In this document: in pieces, positions 26,554 through 34,715 of the stretch
Numbering within the stretch: position 1 is the first letter of the stretch
How the letters are laid out: every line of letters starts with the position of its first letter
Assembly: GCF_900156495.1 (NCBI RefSeq)
Contig: NZ_FTNT01000001.1
Location: 62,001 to 126,000 of the forward strand
Direction of reading: 5' to 3'
Source: Williamsia sterculiae
GTDB lineage: Bacteria; Actinomycetota; Actinomycetes; Mycobacteriales; Mycobacteriaceae
Length of the DNA stretch: 64,000 bases
Translations under genes and position numbers: made by a program
Notes under the pieces: model-generated
What the model was told of the DNA's origin: nothing
The model's input: the letters and a program-made list of their open reading frames with translations, nothing else
Database searches by the model: none

Positions 26554-27918
26554 TCAGGCCCCCAGCAGCGCTTGGCCGCAGACCCGGACGACGTTGCCGG
26601 TCACCGCACTCGACGCCGGGTTGGCGAAATAGGCCACCGTCTCGGCGACGTCGACGGTCTGACCACCCTGCTGCAGCGAACTCATCAACCGGCCCGCCTC
26701 GCGGGTGGCCAGCGGGATGGCCGCGGTCATCGCGGTCTCGATGAACCCGGGGGCCACGGCGTTGATCGTGATGCCCTTCTCGGCGAGCACCGGGGCGTAG
26801 GCGTCGACCAGCCCGATGACGCCGGCCTTGGAGGTGCCGTAGTTGGTCTGGCCGCGGTTGCCCGCGATACCGGCGATCGATGAGACGTCGACCACGGCTC
26901 CACCCGACTTCAGCGCGCCCTTCTCCACCAGTGTGTTCACCAGCTGTAGCGGCGCGATCAGGTTCACCCCGATCACCGCATCCCAGCGAGCGGCATCCAT
27001 GTTGGCGAGCAACTTGTCGCGGGTGATGCCGGCGTTGTTGACGATGATGTCGATACCGCCGTGACGTTCCAGAGCGTGTTCGGCCAGCTTCGCACCGGCG
27101 TCCTCGGCGGTGACGTCGATCGGGAAGGCGGTGCCCTTGACCTTGTTCGCCGTCTGGGAGAGCGCCTCGCCGGCGGCGGGGATGTCGGCGGCGATCACGT
27201 GCGCACCGTCGCGGGCCAGCACCTCGGCGATGGTGGCTCCGATGCCGCGGGCCGCACCGGTGACCACGGCGACCCGCCCGGCCAACGGCTTGTCCCAGTC
27301 GGCGGGGGCGGTCGCGTCGGCATCACCCACGCGGATCACCTGGCCGTCGACGTAGGTCGACTTGGCCGACAGGATGAACCGGACCGTCGACTCCAGGCCG
27401 CTGAGTCCGGTCGTGGCGTCCGGCGAGACGTAGACCAGCTGTGCGGTGGCGCCCTTGAGCAGTTCCTTGCCCAGCGACCGGGTGAATCCCTCCAGGGCGC
27501 GTTGTGCGACGCGCTCGTCGGGGTCGCTGACGCGTTCCGGTGTGGTGCCGATGACGAGGAAGCGGGCGCATGGGGTGACCGACCGCAGCGTCGGACCGAA
27601 GAACTCGAACAGCTCCTTCAGGTCGGCGGGGGAGGTGATCCCGGTCGCGTCGAGCACCACCGCGCCGTATTTGTCGGCCGACTTCCCGGTGGTCGCGTTG
27701 TGGATGAGCTCGTAGTCGGGAGACGACAGGATCTCCCGGAGCGGCTCGACGAGACGTCCCGACCCGCCGAGCAACACCGGCCCGGGCAGCGCGGGTTCGG
27801 ACGGCTTGTACCGGCGCAGAGGCGTCGGAATCGGCAGGCCCGCCTGCTTGGCGATGAACGAACCGGGGGCCGAGTGGACGAATGCCGAGTACAGCCCGGC
27901 GTTTCCTGGTGACGACAT
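26554..27918 (-). CDS. fabG4: High-molecular-weight 3-oxoacyl thioester reductase FabG4
   Basis: A 454-residue two-domain FabG. The N-terminal flavodoxin-like domain (about 1-200) has lost its own catalytic site. The C-terminal SDR domain has the cofactor loop [30 protein letters not shown], and the catalytic Ser/Tyr/Lys in [20 protein letters not shown]. This architecture is specific to FabG4, which prefers NADH. ATG 27918 has AAGGAG 7 bases upstream, so the 11-residue longer reading is rejected. It is divergent from fadA2 across a region carrying the TetR-type palindrome, and is followed immediately by htdX. Confidence 0.93.
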   Translation of the reverse strand: MSSPGNAGLYSAFVHSAPGSFIAKQAGLPIPTPLRRYKPSEPALPGPVLLGGSGRLVEPLREILSSPDYELIHNATTGKSADKYGAVVLDATGITSPADLKELFEFFGPTLRSVTPCARFLVIGTTPERVSDPDERVAQRALEGFTRSLGKELLKGATAQLVYVSPDATTGLSGLESTVRFILSAKSTYVDGQVIRVGDADATAPADWDKPLAGRVAVVTGAARGIGATIAEVLARDGAHVIAADIPAAGEALSQTANKVKGTAFPIDVTAEDAGAKLAEHALERHGGIDIIVNNAGITRDKLLANMDAARWDAVIGVNLIAPLQLVNTLVEKGALKSGGAVVDVSSIAGIAGNRGQTNYGTSKAGVIGLVDAYAPVLAEKGITINAVAPGFIETAMTAAIPLATREAGRLMSSLQQGGQTVDVAETVAYFANPASSAVTGNVVRVCGQALLGA

Positions 27919-27953
27919 GTCGCAACTCCTTCGAAGGGTCGGGTTCGACAACG

Positions 27954-27973
27954 AACTTACTCGCGAGTAAGAA
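27954..27973. promoter_or_regulatory. TetR-type operator between fabG4 and fadA2
   Basis: AACTTACTCGCGAGTAAGAA contains the perfect 16-bp palindrome CTTACTCGCGAGTAAG (27956-27971). Its outer half-sites (AACTTACT and GTAAG) match the palindrome before the TetR gene at 24846-24865. It lies 35 bp upstream of the fabG4 start and 40 bp upstream of the fadA2 start, well placed to control both directions. Confidence 0.75.
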
Positions 27974-28012
27974 TACGCTATAGGTACCCGACGACACCCT
28001 GGGAGATCTCAC

Positions 28013-29308
28013 GTGGCCTACACACCCAAGACCCGCAGCACCAAGCCGGTCGCGATCCTCGGCGGCAATCGGATCCCGTTCGCCCGGCAGGACAAGGCCT
28101 ATGCCCGCGCCTCCAATCAAGACATGTTCACCGCCACCCTCGACGGGCTGGCCAGCCGGTTCAACCTGCAGGGTGAGCGGCTGGGGATGGTCGCGGGTGG
28201 CGCCGTGCTGAAACACTCGCGCGACTTCAACCTGGTGCGGGAGTCGGTACTCGGGTCCGTGCTGTCGGCCTACACCCCGGCGTTCGACATCCAACAGGCC
28301 TGCGGCACCGGTCTGCAGGCGATCTCGCTGGTGGCCGACGGCATCGCGACCGGCAAGTACGAGGCAGGCATCGGCGGCGGAGTGGACACCACCTCGGACG
28401 CGCCCATCGGCGTCTCCGAGGGCCTGCGGCGACAGCTGCTGGAGGTCAACCGGGCCAAGTCCACCGTCGACCGGCTGCTGGCCGTCGCCAAACTGCCCAC
28501 CCAGCTCGGTATCGACATCCCCCGCAACGGCGAGCCGCGCACGGGGATGTCCATGGGCGAACACCAGGCCATCACGGCCAAGGAGTTCGGCATCGCCCGC
28601 GAGGCGCAGGACGAGATCGCCGCGGCCAGTCATCAGAACATGGCCAAGGCCTACGACCGCGGCTTCTTCGACGACCTGGTCACTCCCTTCCTCGGGCTCA
28701 CCCGGGACCAGAACCTGCGCGGCGATTCCACCGTCGAGAAGTTGTCCAAGCTCAAGCCGGTCTTCGGGGTCTCGCTCGGCGACGCCACCATGACCGCGGG
28801 CAACTCGACCCCGCTGACCGACGGTGCGTCGGCGGTGTTGTTGTCCACCGACGAGTGGGCCGAGGAACACAAGCACCCGGTGCTGGCCTACCTCGTCGAC
28901 ACCGAGACCGCCGCCGTGGACTACGTCAACGGCCCCGACGGGCTGCTCATGGGCCCCACGTACGCGATCCCGCGTCTGCTCGAGCGCAACAACCTCACCC
29001 TGCAGGACTTCGACTACTACGAGATCCACGAGGCGTTCGCCTCGGTGGTGCTCTGCACCCTGGCCGCCTTCGAGTCCGAGGAATACTGCAAGGGGCGACT
29101 GGGTCTCGACGGGGCGTTGGGCTCCATCGACAGGACCAAGCTCAACGTCAACGGTTCCTCGTTGGCGGCGGGACACCCGTTCGCGGCGACGGGCGGTCGG
29201 ATCGTCGCCCAGGCCGCCAAACAACTGCACGAGAGTGGCGGCGGTCGCGCACTGATCTCGATCTGCGCGGCGGGCGGCCAGGGCGTCACCGCCATTCTGG
29301 AGGCCTGA
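28013..29308 (+). CDS. fadA2: Acetyl-CoA acetyltransferase/thiolase FadA2
   Basis: A 431-residue thiolase. The acyl-accepting Cys is in IQQACGTGLQAISLVADGI (about residue 94). The second-site residues are in YEIHEAFASVV, GSSLAAGHPFAATGGRI and the C-terminal Cys in ISICAAGGQGVTAILEA. GTG 28013 has GGGAG 7 bases upstream. It cleaves or condenses 3-oxoacyl-CoA. Its divergent pairing with fabG4-htdX and the shared palindrome suggest a common fatty-acyl or lipid-remodelling function controlled by the TetR gene at 24916. It equals Rv0243 in gene order. Confidence 0.93.
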   Translation: MAYTPKTRSTKPVAILGGNRIPFARQDKAYARASNQDMFTATLDGLASRFNLQGERLGMVAGGAVLKHSRDFNLVRESVLGSVLSAYTPAFDIQQACGTGLQAISLVADGIATGKYEAGIGGGVDTTSDAPIGVSEGLRRQLLEVNRAKSTVDRLLAVAKLPTQLGIDIPRNGEPRTGMSMGEHQAITAKEFGIAREAQDEIAAASHQNMAKAYDRGFFDDLVTPFLGLTRDQNLRGDSTVEKLSKLKPVFGVSLGDATMTAGNSTPLTDGASAVLLSTDEWAEEHKHPVLAYLVDTETAAVDYVNGPDGLLMGPTYAIPRLLERNNLTLQDFDYYEIHEAFASVVLCTLAAFESEEYCKGRLGLDGALGSIDRTKLNVNGSSLAAGHPFAATGGRIVAQAAKQLHESGGGRALISICAAGGQGVTAILEA

Positions 29309-29391
29309 CCACCACCGACACGTGTTGCCGAGAAGGCATCGGCGGGTTGTGTAACGCATCCACGATCGACGCCGATGAACCAGATGATTCC

Positions 29392-29428
29392 GGTTGAGCT
29401 GCCAGACCCCCGACCCGGCAGCTCGACC
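29392..29428 (+). terminator. Hairpin after fadA2
   Basis: GGTTGAGCTGCC and GGCAGCTCGACC give a 12-base stem with one mismatch and a 13-base loop, ending 30 bp before the next gene. No U-run follows, so it may be a weak terminator or insulator between fadA2 and the iron-regulated gene. Confidence 0.5.
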
Positions 29429-29438
29429 GGAGTCTTTA

Positions 29439-29457
29439 TTAGGGTACCCTTCCCCGC
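29439..29457 (+). promoter_or_regulatory. Iron box (IdeR/DtxR-like) and leaderless promoter of the siderophore reductase gene
   Basis: TTAGGGTACCCTTCCCCGC matches 11 of 19 positions of the IdeR consensus TTAGGTTAGGCTAACCTAA and contains a perfect AGGGTACCCT palindrome. TACCCT at -13 to -8 fits a TANNNT -10 element. The element abuts ATG 29458 with no ribosome site, so transcription probably starts at the start codon. Confidence 0.6.
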
Positions 29458-30336
29458 ATGGGAACCGTCTTCGGCGCCGTTGTCGCCATCTCCGATCCAG
29501 GGCCGCGGATACGCCGGGTCGTGCTGGACGTCCCGTTCGTCGACGATCTGGGCCTACCCGGAGTCGGCGACGAGGCGCTCTGTGTGTGGTTTCCCGCACC
29601 CGGCGCGGCGGCCCCGCCGGCCATGCAGTGCCGCGACGGCGTGTGGCAGTACTACGACCCCGACACCGTTCCACAAGGTCGCAATTACACGGTGCGAACG
29701 GCCGGGCCCGGCCGCAAGCAGCTCACCGTCGACCTGGTGCTGCACGAACGGGGCGTGGCCAGTGACTGGGCCCGCAGCGTGCAGATCGGCGGTCAGGTGG
29801 TACTGAGTACCGCGCGCAGCTGGTATCGCCCCGATCCGAATGCCGATTGGCAGCTGCTGGTCGCGGACCTCGCCGGCCTGCCCGCGGTCGCCCGGATCGT
29901 CGAAGGACTCCCCGCCGACGCCCGGGCGACGGTGATCGTCGAGGTGGCCGACGAGAGGGATCTCGATTACCTTCCCGCTCGTGACGGCATCGAGGTGATC
30001 AGCTCGGTCGGCACCGGCAACGGTCATGCGGCCAGTGCGTTGACCGACCTGGTGCGCGACTTCGCGCAGCCGCAGGGACGTGGGTACTGCTGGTCGGCGA
30101 CGGAATCCGGTGCGTCGCGTGACATCCGAAAGTACTTCCGGCGCGAGTGCGGATGGGTGGCCGATCAATTCGACATCGTCGGTTACTGGCGGTTCGACTC
30201 GGAGAAGTGGGACGCGAAGTTCGAGCGGGTCAGTGAGGAACTCGTCGCCGTGTACACCCAGGCCCTGGCCGACGGCAAGAGCGACAAGATCGCTTCGGAG
30301 GAGTTCGATCTGGCGCTCGAACGCGCCGGTCTCTAG
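29458..30336 (+). CDS. Siderophore-interacting protein (FAD-dependent ferric-siderophore reductase)
   Basis: A 292-residue SIP-family reductase. The N-terminal FAD-binding domain contains the isoalloxazine-binding motif in GRNYTVRTAG and DLVLHERGVASDWA (residues 70-105). The C-terminal NAD(P)H domain ends with YCWSATESGASRDIRKYFRR and DIVGYWRFDSEKW, as in ViuB/SIP proteins. A further 40-residue helical extension follows. It would release iron from ferric-siderophore in the cytosol after import. It is the first gene of an operon with the two permeases that follow (9 bp gap), beneath an iron box. The family has two subgroups with different electron donors; which applies is not resolved. Confidence 0.9.
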   Translation: MGTVFGAVVAISDPGPRIRRVVLDVPFVDDLGLPGVGDEALCVWFPAPGAAAPPAMQCRDGVWQYYDPDTVPQGRNYTVRTAGPGRKQLTVDLVLHERGVASDWARSVQIGGQVVLSTARSWYRPDPNADWQLLVADLAGLPAVARIVEGLPADARATVIVEVADERDLDYLPARDGIEVISSVGTGNGHAASALTDLVRDFAQPQGRGYCWSATESGASRDIRKYFRRECGWVADQFDIVGYWRFDSEKWDAKFERVSEELVAVYTQALADGKSDKIASEEFDLALERAGL

Positions 30337-30345
30337 GAACTGTCC

Positions 30346-31410
30346 GTGGTCGCGACGACGGCGACAGACGAACTCGCCGACGGTGAGGTCCCCGATCACC
30401 GGTACCTCGCGCGCGTCTCACGGCGGCGCGCGGTCGGTCTGGTGGTCGCGGTGGTCGTACTCGCGGTCATGTGCGTGCTCAGCCTGGCGGTCGGCACGCA
30501 GACGGTGGGGCTCGGCACGGTGTGGGGTGCGCTCACCGATTTCACCGACACCGGTGATCAGTGGATCGTCCACGACCTGCGGGTGCCGCGCACAGTGCTC
30601 GGTGTGGTGGTCGGTGTCGCGCTCGGACTGTGTGGCGCACTCATCCAGGGCGTGACCCGGAATCCACTGGCCGACACACAGATTCTGGGAATCAACTCGG
30701 GTGCGAGCCTGTGTGTGGTCGCGGCCATCGCCTTCGGCGGGTTCACGTCGGTGGTCTCGTACATCTGGTTCGCGTTCCTCGGCGCACTCGTGGCCATGAT
30801 GTTCGTGTTCCTCGTCGGGATGACAGGACGCACGGAGGCGACGCCGGTCCGGGTGGTGCTGGCAGGCGTCGCCATCGGGGCCGTCATGGACGGGATCGGC
30901 TACACCATCCGACTGCGCAACCCACGGGCATTCGACACACTGCGATTCTGGGACGCGGGTGCCTTCGACGCGCGGCCGTTGTCGGTGGTCTGGACCATCC
31001 TGCCGTTCGTCGTGGTGGGGGTGCTGCTGGCGGTCTACGTCGGCCGCTCGCTCAATGCCGTCGCCCTGGGCGACGACCTGGCCACCGCCATGGGCGGCAA
31101 CGTGACCCGCACCCGGGTACTGGGTCTGGTCGCGGTCACCCTGTTGGCCGGCGCGGCCACCGCGGCCGCGGGACCGATCGGTTTCGTCGGACTGATGGTG
31201 CCGCACGTGGTGCGGTGGTTCACCGGTCCGGACTGGCGGTGGATATGCGTCTACTGTGTGGTCGCGGCACCGTCGATGATGCTGGCCGCCGACATCGTCG
31301 GGCGGGTCGTCATCCCGCCCGGCGAGCTCCCGGTCGGTATCGTCACCGCGTTCATCGGAGCGCCGGTACTGGTCTGGCTGATCCGCCGATCCGATGCGAG
31401 CGGCCTGTGA
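30346..31410 (+). CDS. FecCD-family siderophore ABC permease, pair A subunit 1
   Basis: A 354-residue permease with about ten helices. After a short cytosolic N-terminus it has the FecCD landmarks DLRVPRTVLGVVVGVALGLCG, ALIQGVTRNPLADTQILGINSG, the coupling-helix region around ALGDDLATAMGGNVTRTRVLG, and GPIGFVGLMVPHVVRW. GTG 30346 lies 9 bp after the SIP stop. It overlaps the next permease by GTGA. The two should form the heterodimeric channel for ferric-siderophore uptake. No ATPase gene is in this operon; the only FecE-type ATPase of the locus is at 37981-38871. Confidence 0.93.
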   Translation: MVATTATDELADGEVPDHRYLARVSRRRAVGLVVAVVVLAVMCVLSLAVGTQTVGLGTVWGALTDFTDTGDQWIVHDLRVPRTVLGVVVGVALGLCGALIQGVTRNPLADTQILGINSGASLCVVAAIAFGGFTSVVSYIWFAFLGALVAMMFVFLVGMTGRTEATPVRVVLAGVAIGAVMDGIGYTIRLRNPRAFDTLRFWDAGAFDARPLSVVWTILPFVVVGVLLAVYVGRSLNAVALGDDLATAMGGNVTRTRVLGLVAVTLLAGAATAAAGPIGFVGLMVPHVVRWFTGPDWRWICVYCVVAAPSMMLAADIVGRVVIPPGELPVGIVTAFIGAPVLVWLIRRSDASGL

Positions 31411-32459
31411 CCGCCGTCGACTTCGGCCGGAGGCAGTGGGTGCTCCGTCCTGGTCCGAGACATTCGACGCGGATGCCGTTGCGCTCGGTGCTGGTCATCA
31501 CCGCGTTGGTCGTCGGTGCGATGCTGTTGGCGGTCCTCGCCCTCGGTGTCGGCGACTATCCGGTGACACCGATGGACGTGGTGAACGTGATCACCGGACA
31601 GGATTCGTCGTTCACCAGGGTGGTGGTACTGGATTTCAGGCTTCCACGCATCCTGCTCGCCCTCGTCCTCGGTGCGGCACTGGGTATCTCGGGAGCCATC
31701 TTCCAGGCCCTCACGCGCAATCCACTGGGCAGTCCGGACGTCATCGGCTTCGGTTTCGGCTCCTACACGGGTGCCCTGGTGGCCATCGCCGCTTTCGGGG
31801 CCGACTATTACCTGACCGCGCTCGGCGCGGTGGTCGGCGGCCTGATCACGGCGGCGTTGGTCTACCTGCTGGCTTACAAGAGCGGCATCGCCGGATTTCG
31901 GTTGATCATCGTGGGCATCGCGGTGGGGGCGGCACTCAGCTCGGTCAATCAATGGATCGTCATCAGGATCAAGCTGCATCAGGCGATCACCGCATCCATC
32001 TGGAACCAGGGCACGCTCAACGGACTGGAGTGGGGGCAGCTGTACCCGGTCCTCATCTGTGTGGGCGTCGCGCTGCTCGCGTTGCTCACCGTCGGTACCG
32101 AGTTGCCCGTCCTGCAGATGGGTGACGACGCCGCGGGCGCCCTGGGTGTTCGGCCGGAACGGGCGCGACTGGCCTACTTCGTGATCGGGGTGGTGTTCGT
32201 GGCGGTCGCCACCGCGGCAGCCGGGCCGATCTCTTTCGTCGCGTTGGCCGCCCCGCAGCTGGCCCGTCGACTCACCGGGGCACCGGGGGTGAGCATGTGC
32301 TCGGCGGCGGTGATGGGGGCGTTCCTGCTCTTGCTCAGTGACCTCGTGGCGCAGATCGCTTTGGCCCCGGCGCAATTGCCGGTGGGCGCAGTCACCGTGT
32401 CGGTGGGCGGTCTGTACCTGGTGTGGCTGTTGGTGATCCAGGCACGACGCACCGCGTGA
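31407..32459 (+). CDS. FecCD-family siderophore ABC permease, pair A subunit 2
   Basis: A 350-residue permease beginning VTAVDFGRRQWVLRPG from GTG 31407, which overlaps the previous stop by 4 bp. FecCD blocks are present: DFRLPRILLALVLGAALGISGAIF, QALTRNPLGSPDVIGFGFGSY, QMGDDAAGALGVRPERARL and GPISFVALAAPQLARRL. The N-terminal VDFGRR motif recurs in the second-subunit permease of pair B (36920-37984), so the two permease pairs arose by duplication of a unit. It is convergent with the binding-protein gene that begins at 33484. Confidence 0.93.
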   Translation: MTAVDFGRRQWVLRPGPRHSTRMPLRSVLVITALVVGAMLLAVLALGVGDYPVTPMDVVNVITGQDSSFTRVVVLDFRLPRILLALVLGAALGISGAIFQALTRNPLGSPDVIGFGFGSYTGALVAIAAFGADYYLTALGAVVGGLITAALVYLLAYKSGIAGFRLIIVGIAVGAALSSVNQWIVIRIKLHQAITASIWNQGTLNGLEWGQLYPVLICVGVALLALLTVGTELPVLQMGDDAAGALGVRPERARLAYFVIGVVFVAVATAAAGPISFVALAAPQLARRLTGAPGVSMCSAAVMGAFLLLLSDLVAQIALAPAQLPVGAVTVSVGGLYLVWLLVIQARRTA

Positions 32460-32478
32460 CAATGGCGTCGAGTTCGGG

Positions 32479-32500
32479 TGACCGTGGTGATCGACGGTCA
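32479..32500. terminator. Weak hairpin between convergent permease and binding-protein genes
   Basis: TGACCGT and ACGGTCA form 7-base arms around an 8-base loop, overlapping the stop codon of the binding-protein gene (32498-32500). No T-run. It is the only symmetric element in this 38-bp junction. Confidence 0.35.
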
Positions 32501-33484
32501 GGCGGACGCGAGATCAGCCACCGGTTTGCCGGTGAGGGCGTTGCTCAGCTGCGGCACCACCACGTCGATCGCGTACAGCAGCGCATCGGGTCCGCTGTAG
32601 GACAGCGCCCCGCTGAGAGGAGAGTCGAACTTCGTGTATAGCGCACGGTCTTTCTGCACCACGGTCAATCGCGAGAACGCCGGTGAGGAGATCAGCTCCT
32701 GCTTGGTCGCGCCCTCCACGAACAGGATGTCGCGGTCGAGCAGCGACAGCTTCTCCTCGGAGAGGTCGCCCACGGTGTCCTGCGCCTTGAATCCCAGGGC
32801 GTCGAACAGTGCGCGCCGCGGGTCGTTCCCACCGATCAGGTAGTGGCCACCGTTCTCCGGTCCGTAGTCGACCACGAGAGTCTTGCCCGCGAACTCGGGG
32901 TGAGCGGTCGTGGCCGCGTCGAGCTTGCTCTTCACCTGATCAACGAGGCCCTGGGCCTCCCTCTCTTTGCCGAGCGCCTTGCCGGTGGTGAGAAGCTGTA
33001 CGTCCCAAGGCGTCTCCTCGTCCTTGTACTTGTCGGACTGGATCACCGTCGGGGCGATCTGCGAGAGTCGGTCGTAGGTCTTCCTGTCGATCGTCTCGTA
33101 GATGGCGAGGATCAGATCGGGCTTGGCCTTGGCGATCTCCTCGAAGTTGATGCTATCACCCTGCATCGTGGCTACGCCCTTGCCGCGGGTCTCCCTCTCG
33201 ACCCACGGCAGCGTGTTGTACGACTCGAAGAACGAGCGGGTCGTCACCGGTACGACGCCCAGCGCGAGAGTGAAGTCCTGGTCGTTGTAGCCCACTGTGA
33301 CAACCCGTTTCGGGTCGGTGGGCACCTTGGTCTCGCCGAATTTGTGCGCGACGGTGGTCGTGGATCCCGACGCCATGGACGAGTCACTCCCCCCGCAGGC
33401 GGCAAGGAGTCCGACGCTCAACAGCGTAGCGACCACCAGGGACAATGCGCGGGGGCCGCGCGGTGTGAACACCTTCTTCGGCAT
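32498..33484 (-). CDS. Ferric-siderophore-binding lipoprotein (periplasmic-binding protein, FepB/FhuD class) A
   Basis: A 328-residue binding protein. The signal peptide ends in the lipobox LLAAC (Cys at about residue 30), then GGSDSS. The mature part has FGETKVPTDPKRVVTVGYNDQDFTLALGVVPV, the start of the helical-backbone fold of class III siderophore-binding proteins, and repeated F/Y-E-E-I-A-K-A-K-P-D-L-I segments. It delivers ferric-siderophore to a FecCD permease. It is transcribed from its own iron box at 33490-33508. ATG 33484 has no ribosome site and TATCCT stands at -13 to -8, so the message is likely leaderless. Which permease pair it serves is not evident. Confidence 0.9.
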   Translation of the reverse strand: MPKKVFTPRGPRALSLVVATLLSVGLLAACGGSDSSMASGSTTTVAHKFGETKVPTDPKRVVTVGYNDQDFTLALGVVPVTTRSFFESYNTLPWVERETRGKGVATMQGDSINFEEIAKAKPDLILAIYETIDRKTYDRLSQIAPTVIQSDKYKDEETPWDVQLLTTGKALGKEREAQGLVDQVKSKLDAATTAHPEFAGKTLVVDYGPENGGHYLIGGNDPRRALFDALGFKAQDTVGDLSEEKLSLLDRDILFVEGATKQELISSPAFSRLTVVQKDRALYTKFDSPLSGALSYSGPDALLYAIDVVVPQLSNALTGKPVADLASA

Positions 33485-33489
33485 GGTCG

Positions 33490-33508
33490 TTAGGATACCA
33501 TCACCTAA
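33490..33508 (-). promoter_or_regulatory. Iron box (IdeR/DtxR-like) and leaderless promoter of binding protein A
   Basis: Read on the minus strand, TTAGGTGATGGTATCCTAA matches 15 of 19 positions of the IdeR consensus, the joint best site in the window. TATCCT inside it is a TANNNT -10 element 7 bases before the ATG. Confidence 0.85.
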
Positions 33509-33535
33509 CTTTCACCAGGAGCCTGAGTTCGCACC

Positions 33536-34480
33536 TCACGGATGGTCGGTCAGATACCCGCCGCCATGACGGAAGTAGTCCAGCGCGCCATGTTCGGTGC
33601 CGTCGTCGGTGCGGAGCCGGTCGATCACCAGCCCGGGCGACCCGCCGCGGTAGGCCTCGTCGCCTGCGACGATCACCATGCCGTCGTCCTCGCCGATGAA
33701 CACCCGTCCTGGGGTGCCACCGTAGATGCTGCGGGACACGTGCGCCCGAACGACCCGAAGTCGTTCACCCCGGAAGTGGGTGTAGGCGTTGGGGTATGGG
33801 TCCTGCAGGGCACGGATGAAGCGTTCGATCTCATCGGCGGGCTTGTGCCAATCGATGAGGCTGTCGACCTCGGCGCGCTTGTGGAAGAAGGACCGTTGCG
33901 TCAGATCCTGCGGGGTGACGGTCGCGGTACCGTCCTCGATCCGGTCGAGAGCGTCGAGGAGCACCTCGGGGATCTGGTCGATGGTCTCCTGGACGAGGCC
34001 GGTGCCGGTGGAGGATTCGGTGATCGGGACCGATCGCTGGGCGATGATGCCGCCGGTGTCGAGGTCGTCGTCCATCAGGTGCGCGGTGAGGCCGGTCTCG
34101 GTTGCCCCACTGATCAGTGCCCAGATGACCGGCGAGAACCCGGTGAAGCGTGGCAGCAACGAGTCGTGCAGGTTCAGCGTCCCGTGTGTCGGTATCGAGA
34201 ACAGCTCGGGAGGCAGCCAGGTGCGCCAGTTGTTGGCCACCATGATGTCCGGGGCGATCTCGGTGACCCGGGCGATGAGCTCGTCGGTCGGCCGTTTGGC
34301 CAGGTGTACATCGATACCTTCCGACCGGGCCAGATCCTCCACCGAATCGGCCCAGATGGTCTCGTAGGCGTGTTCGCTCGGTGGATGTGTCACCACCAAT
34401 TCCACCTGATGCCGGGACTTGATCAGCGCCTCGAGGGTCTTGTGGCCCCAGGTCTGGTAGCCGAACATGACGACGCGCAT
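33536..34480 (-). CDS. N5-hydroxyornithine formyltransferase (FxbA/CchA-type)
   Basis: A 314-residue methionyl-tRNA formyltransferase-like enzyme. The catalytic Asn and His are in GTLNLHDSLLPRFTGFSPVIW, and the catalytic Asp is in HLMDDDLDTGGII; these bind 10-formyl-tetrahydrofolate. A C-terminal OB-like part contains LQDPYPNAYTHFRGERLRVVRA. In the NRPS context it should formylate N5-hydroxyornithine to give N5-formyl-N5-hydroxyornithine, the monomer predicted for two adenylation domains of this locus. It is not the housekeeping Fmt, because it sits in an iron-regulated siderophore cluster and starts from its own iron box. The ATG at 34480 has AAAGGAC upstream. Confidence 0.88.
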   Translation of the reverse strand: MRVVMFGYQTWGHKTLEALIKSRHQVELVVTHPPSEHAYETIWADSVEDLARSEGIDVHLAKRPTDELIARVTEIAPDIMVANNWRTWLPPELFSIPTHGTLNLHDSLLPRFTGFSPVIWALISGATETGLTAHLMDDDLDTGGIIAQRSVPITESSTGTGLVQETIDQIPEVLLDALDRIEDGTATVTPQDLTQRSFFHKRAEVDSLIDWHKPADEIERFIRALQDPYPNAYTHFRGERLRVVRAHVSRSIYGGTPGRVFIGEDDGMVIVAGDEAYRGGSPGLVIDRLRTDDGTEHGALDYFRHGGGYLTDHP

Positions 34481-34518
34481 GGTGTCCTTTCGTCGAACTG
34501 CCGAACCCGACCGGGCAT

Positions 34519-34537
34519 GTGCTTAGGCTTACCTTCA
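34519..34537. promoter_or_regulatory. Iron box upstream of the formyltransferase gene
   Basis: TGTGCTTAGGCTTACCTTC matches 13 of 19 positions of the IdeR consensus, with the TTAGGCTTACCT core intact. It lies 38 bp upstream of the formyltransferase ATG and shares a 235-bp intergenic region (34481-34715) with the site for the next, divergent gene. Nothing else was recognised in this region. Confidence 0.72.
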
Positions 34538-34669
34538 TAGCATCGCGAGCGCTGCCGTCCAAATGGGACGATTCGGGCTCAATGGCGCGGCGGTGGTGAC
34601 AAAACCTCTTGGTGGGCACTGCTTTCGCGCCGACGACCGCCCGGGCGTGCGCTTCCCAGCGCACATTGG

Positions 34670-34688
34670 TTAGGGTACGCTCACCTGG
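34670..34688 (+). promoter_or_regulatory. Iron box upstream of binding protein B operon
   Basis: TTAGGGTACGCTCACCTGG matches 14 of 19 positions of the IdeR consensus. TACGCT (34676-34681) fits a -10 element. Unlike the leaderless promoters here, a short leader with a strong GGAGGAG ribosome site precedes ATG 34716. Confidence 0.8.
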
Positions 34689-34715
34689 TTTGGTCGCCGA
34701 CGACGGAGGAGTTCG

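Noticed and set aside
27323-29674. A 783-codon frame antisense to fadA2 and fabG4
   Set aside because: Lies opposite a complete thiolase with catalytic residues; no recognisable domain in the antisense product.
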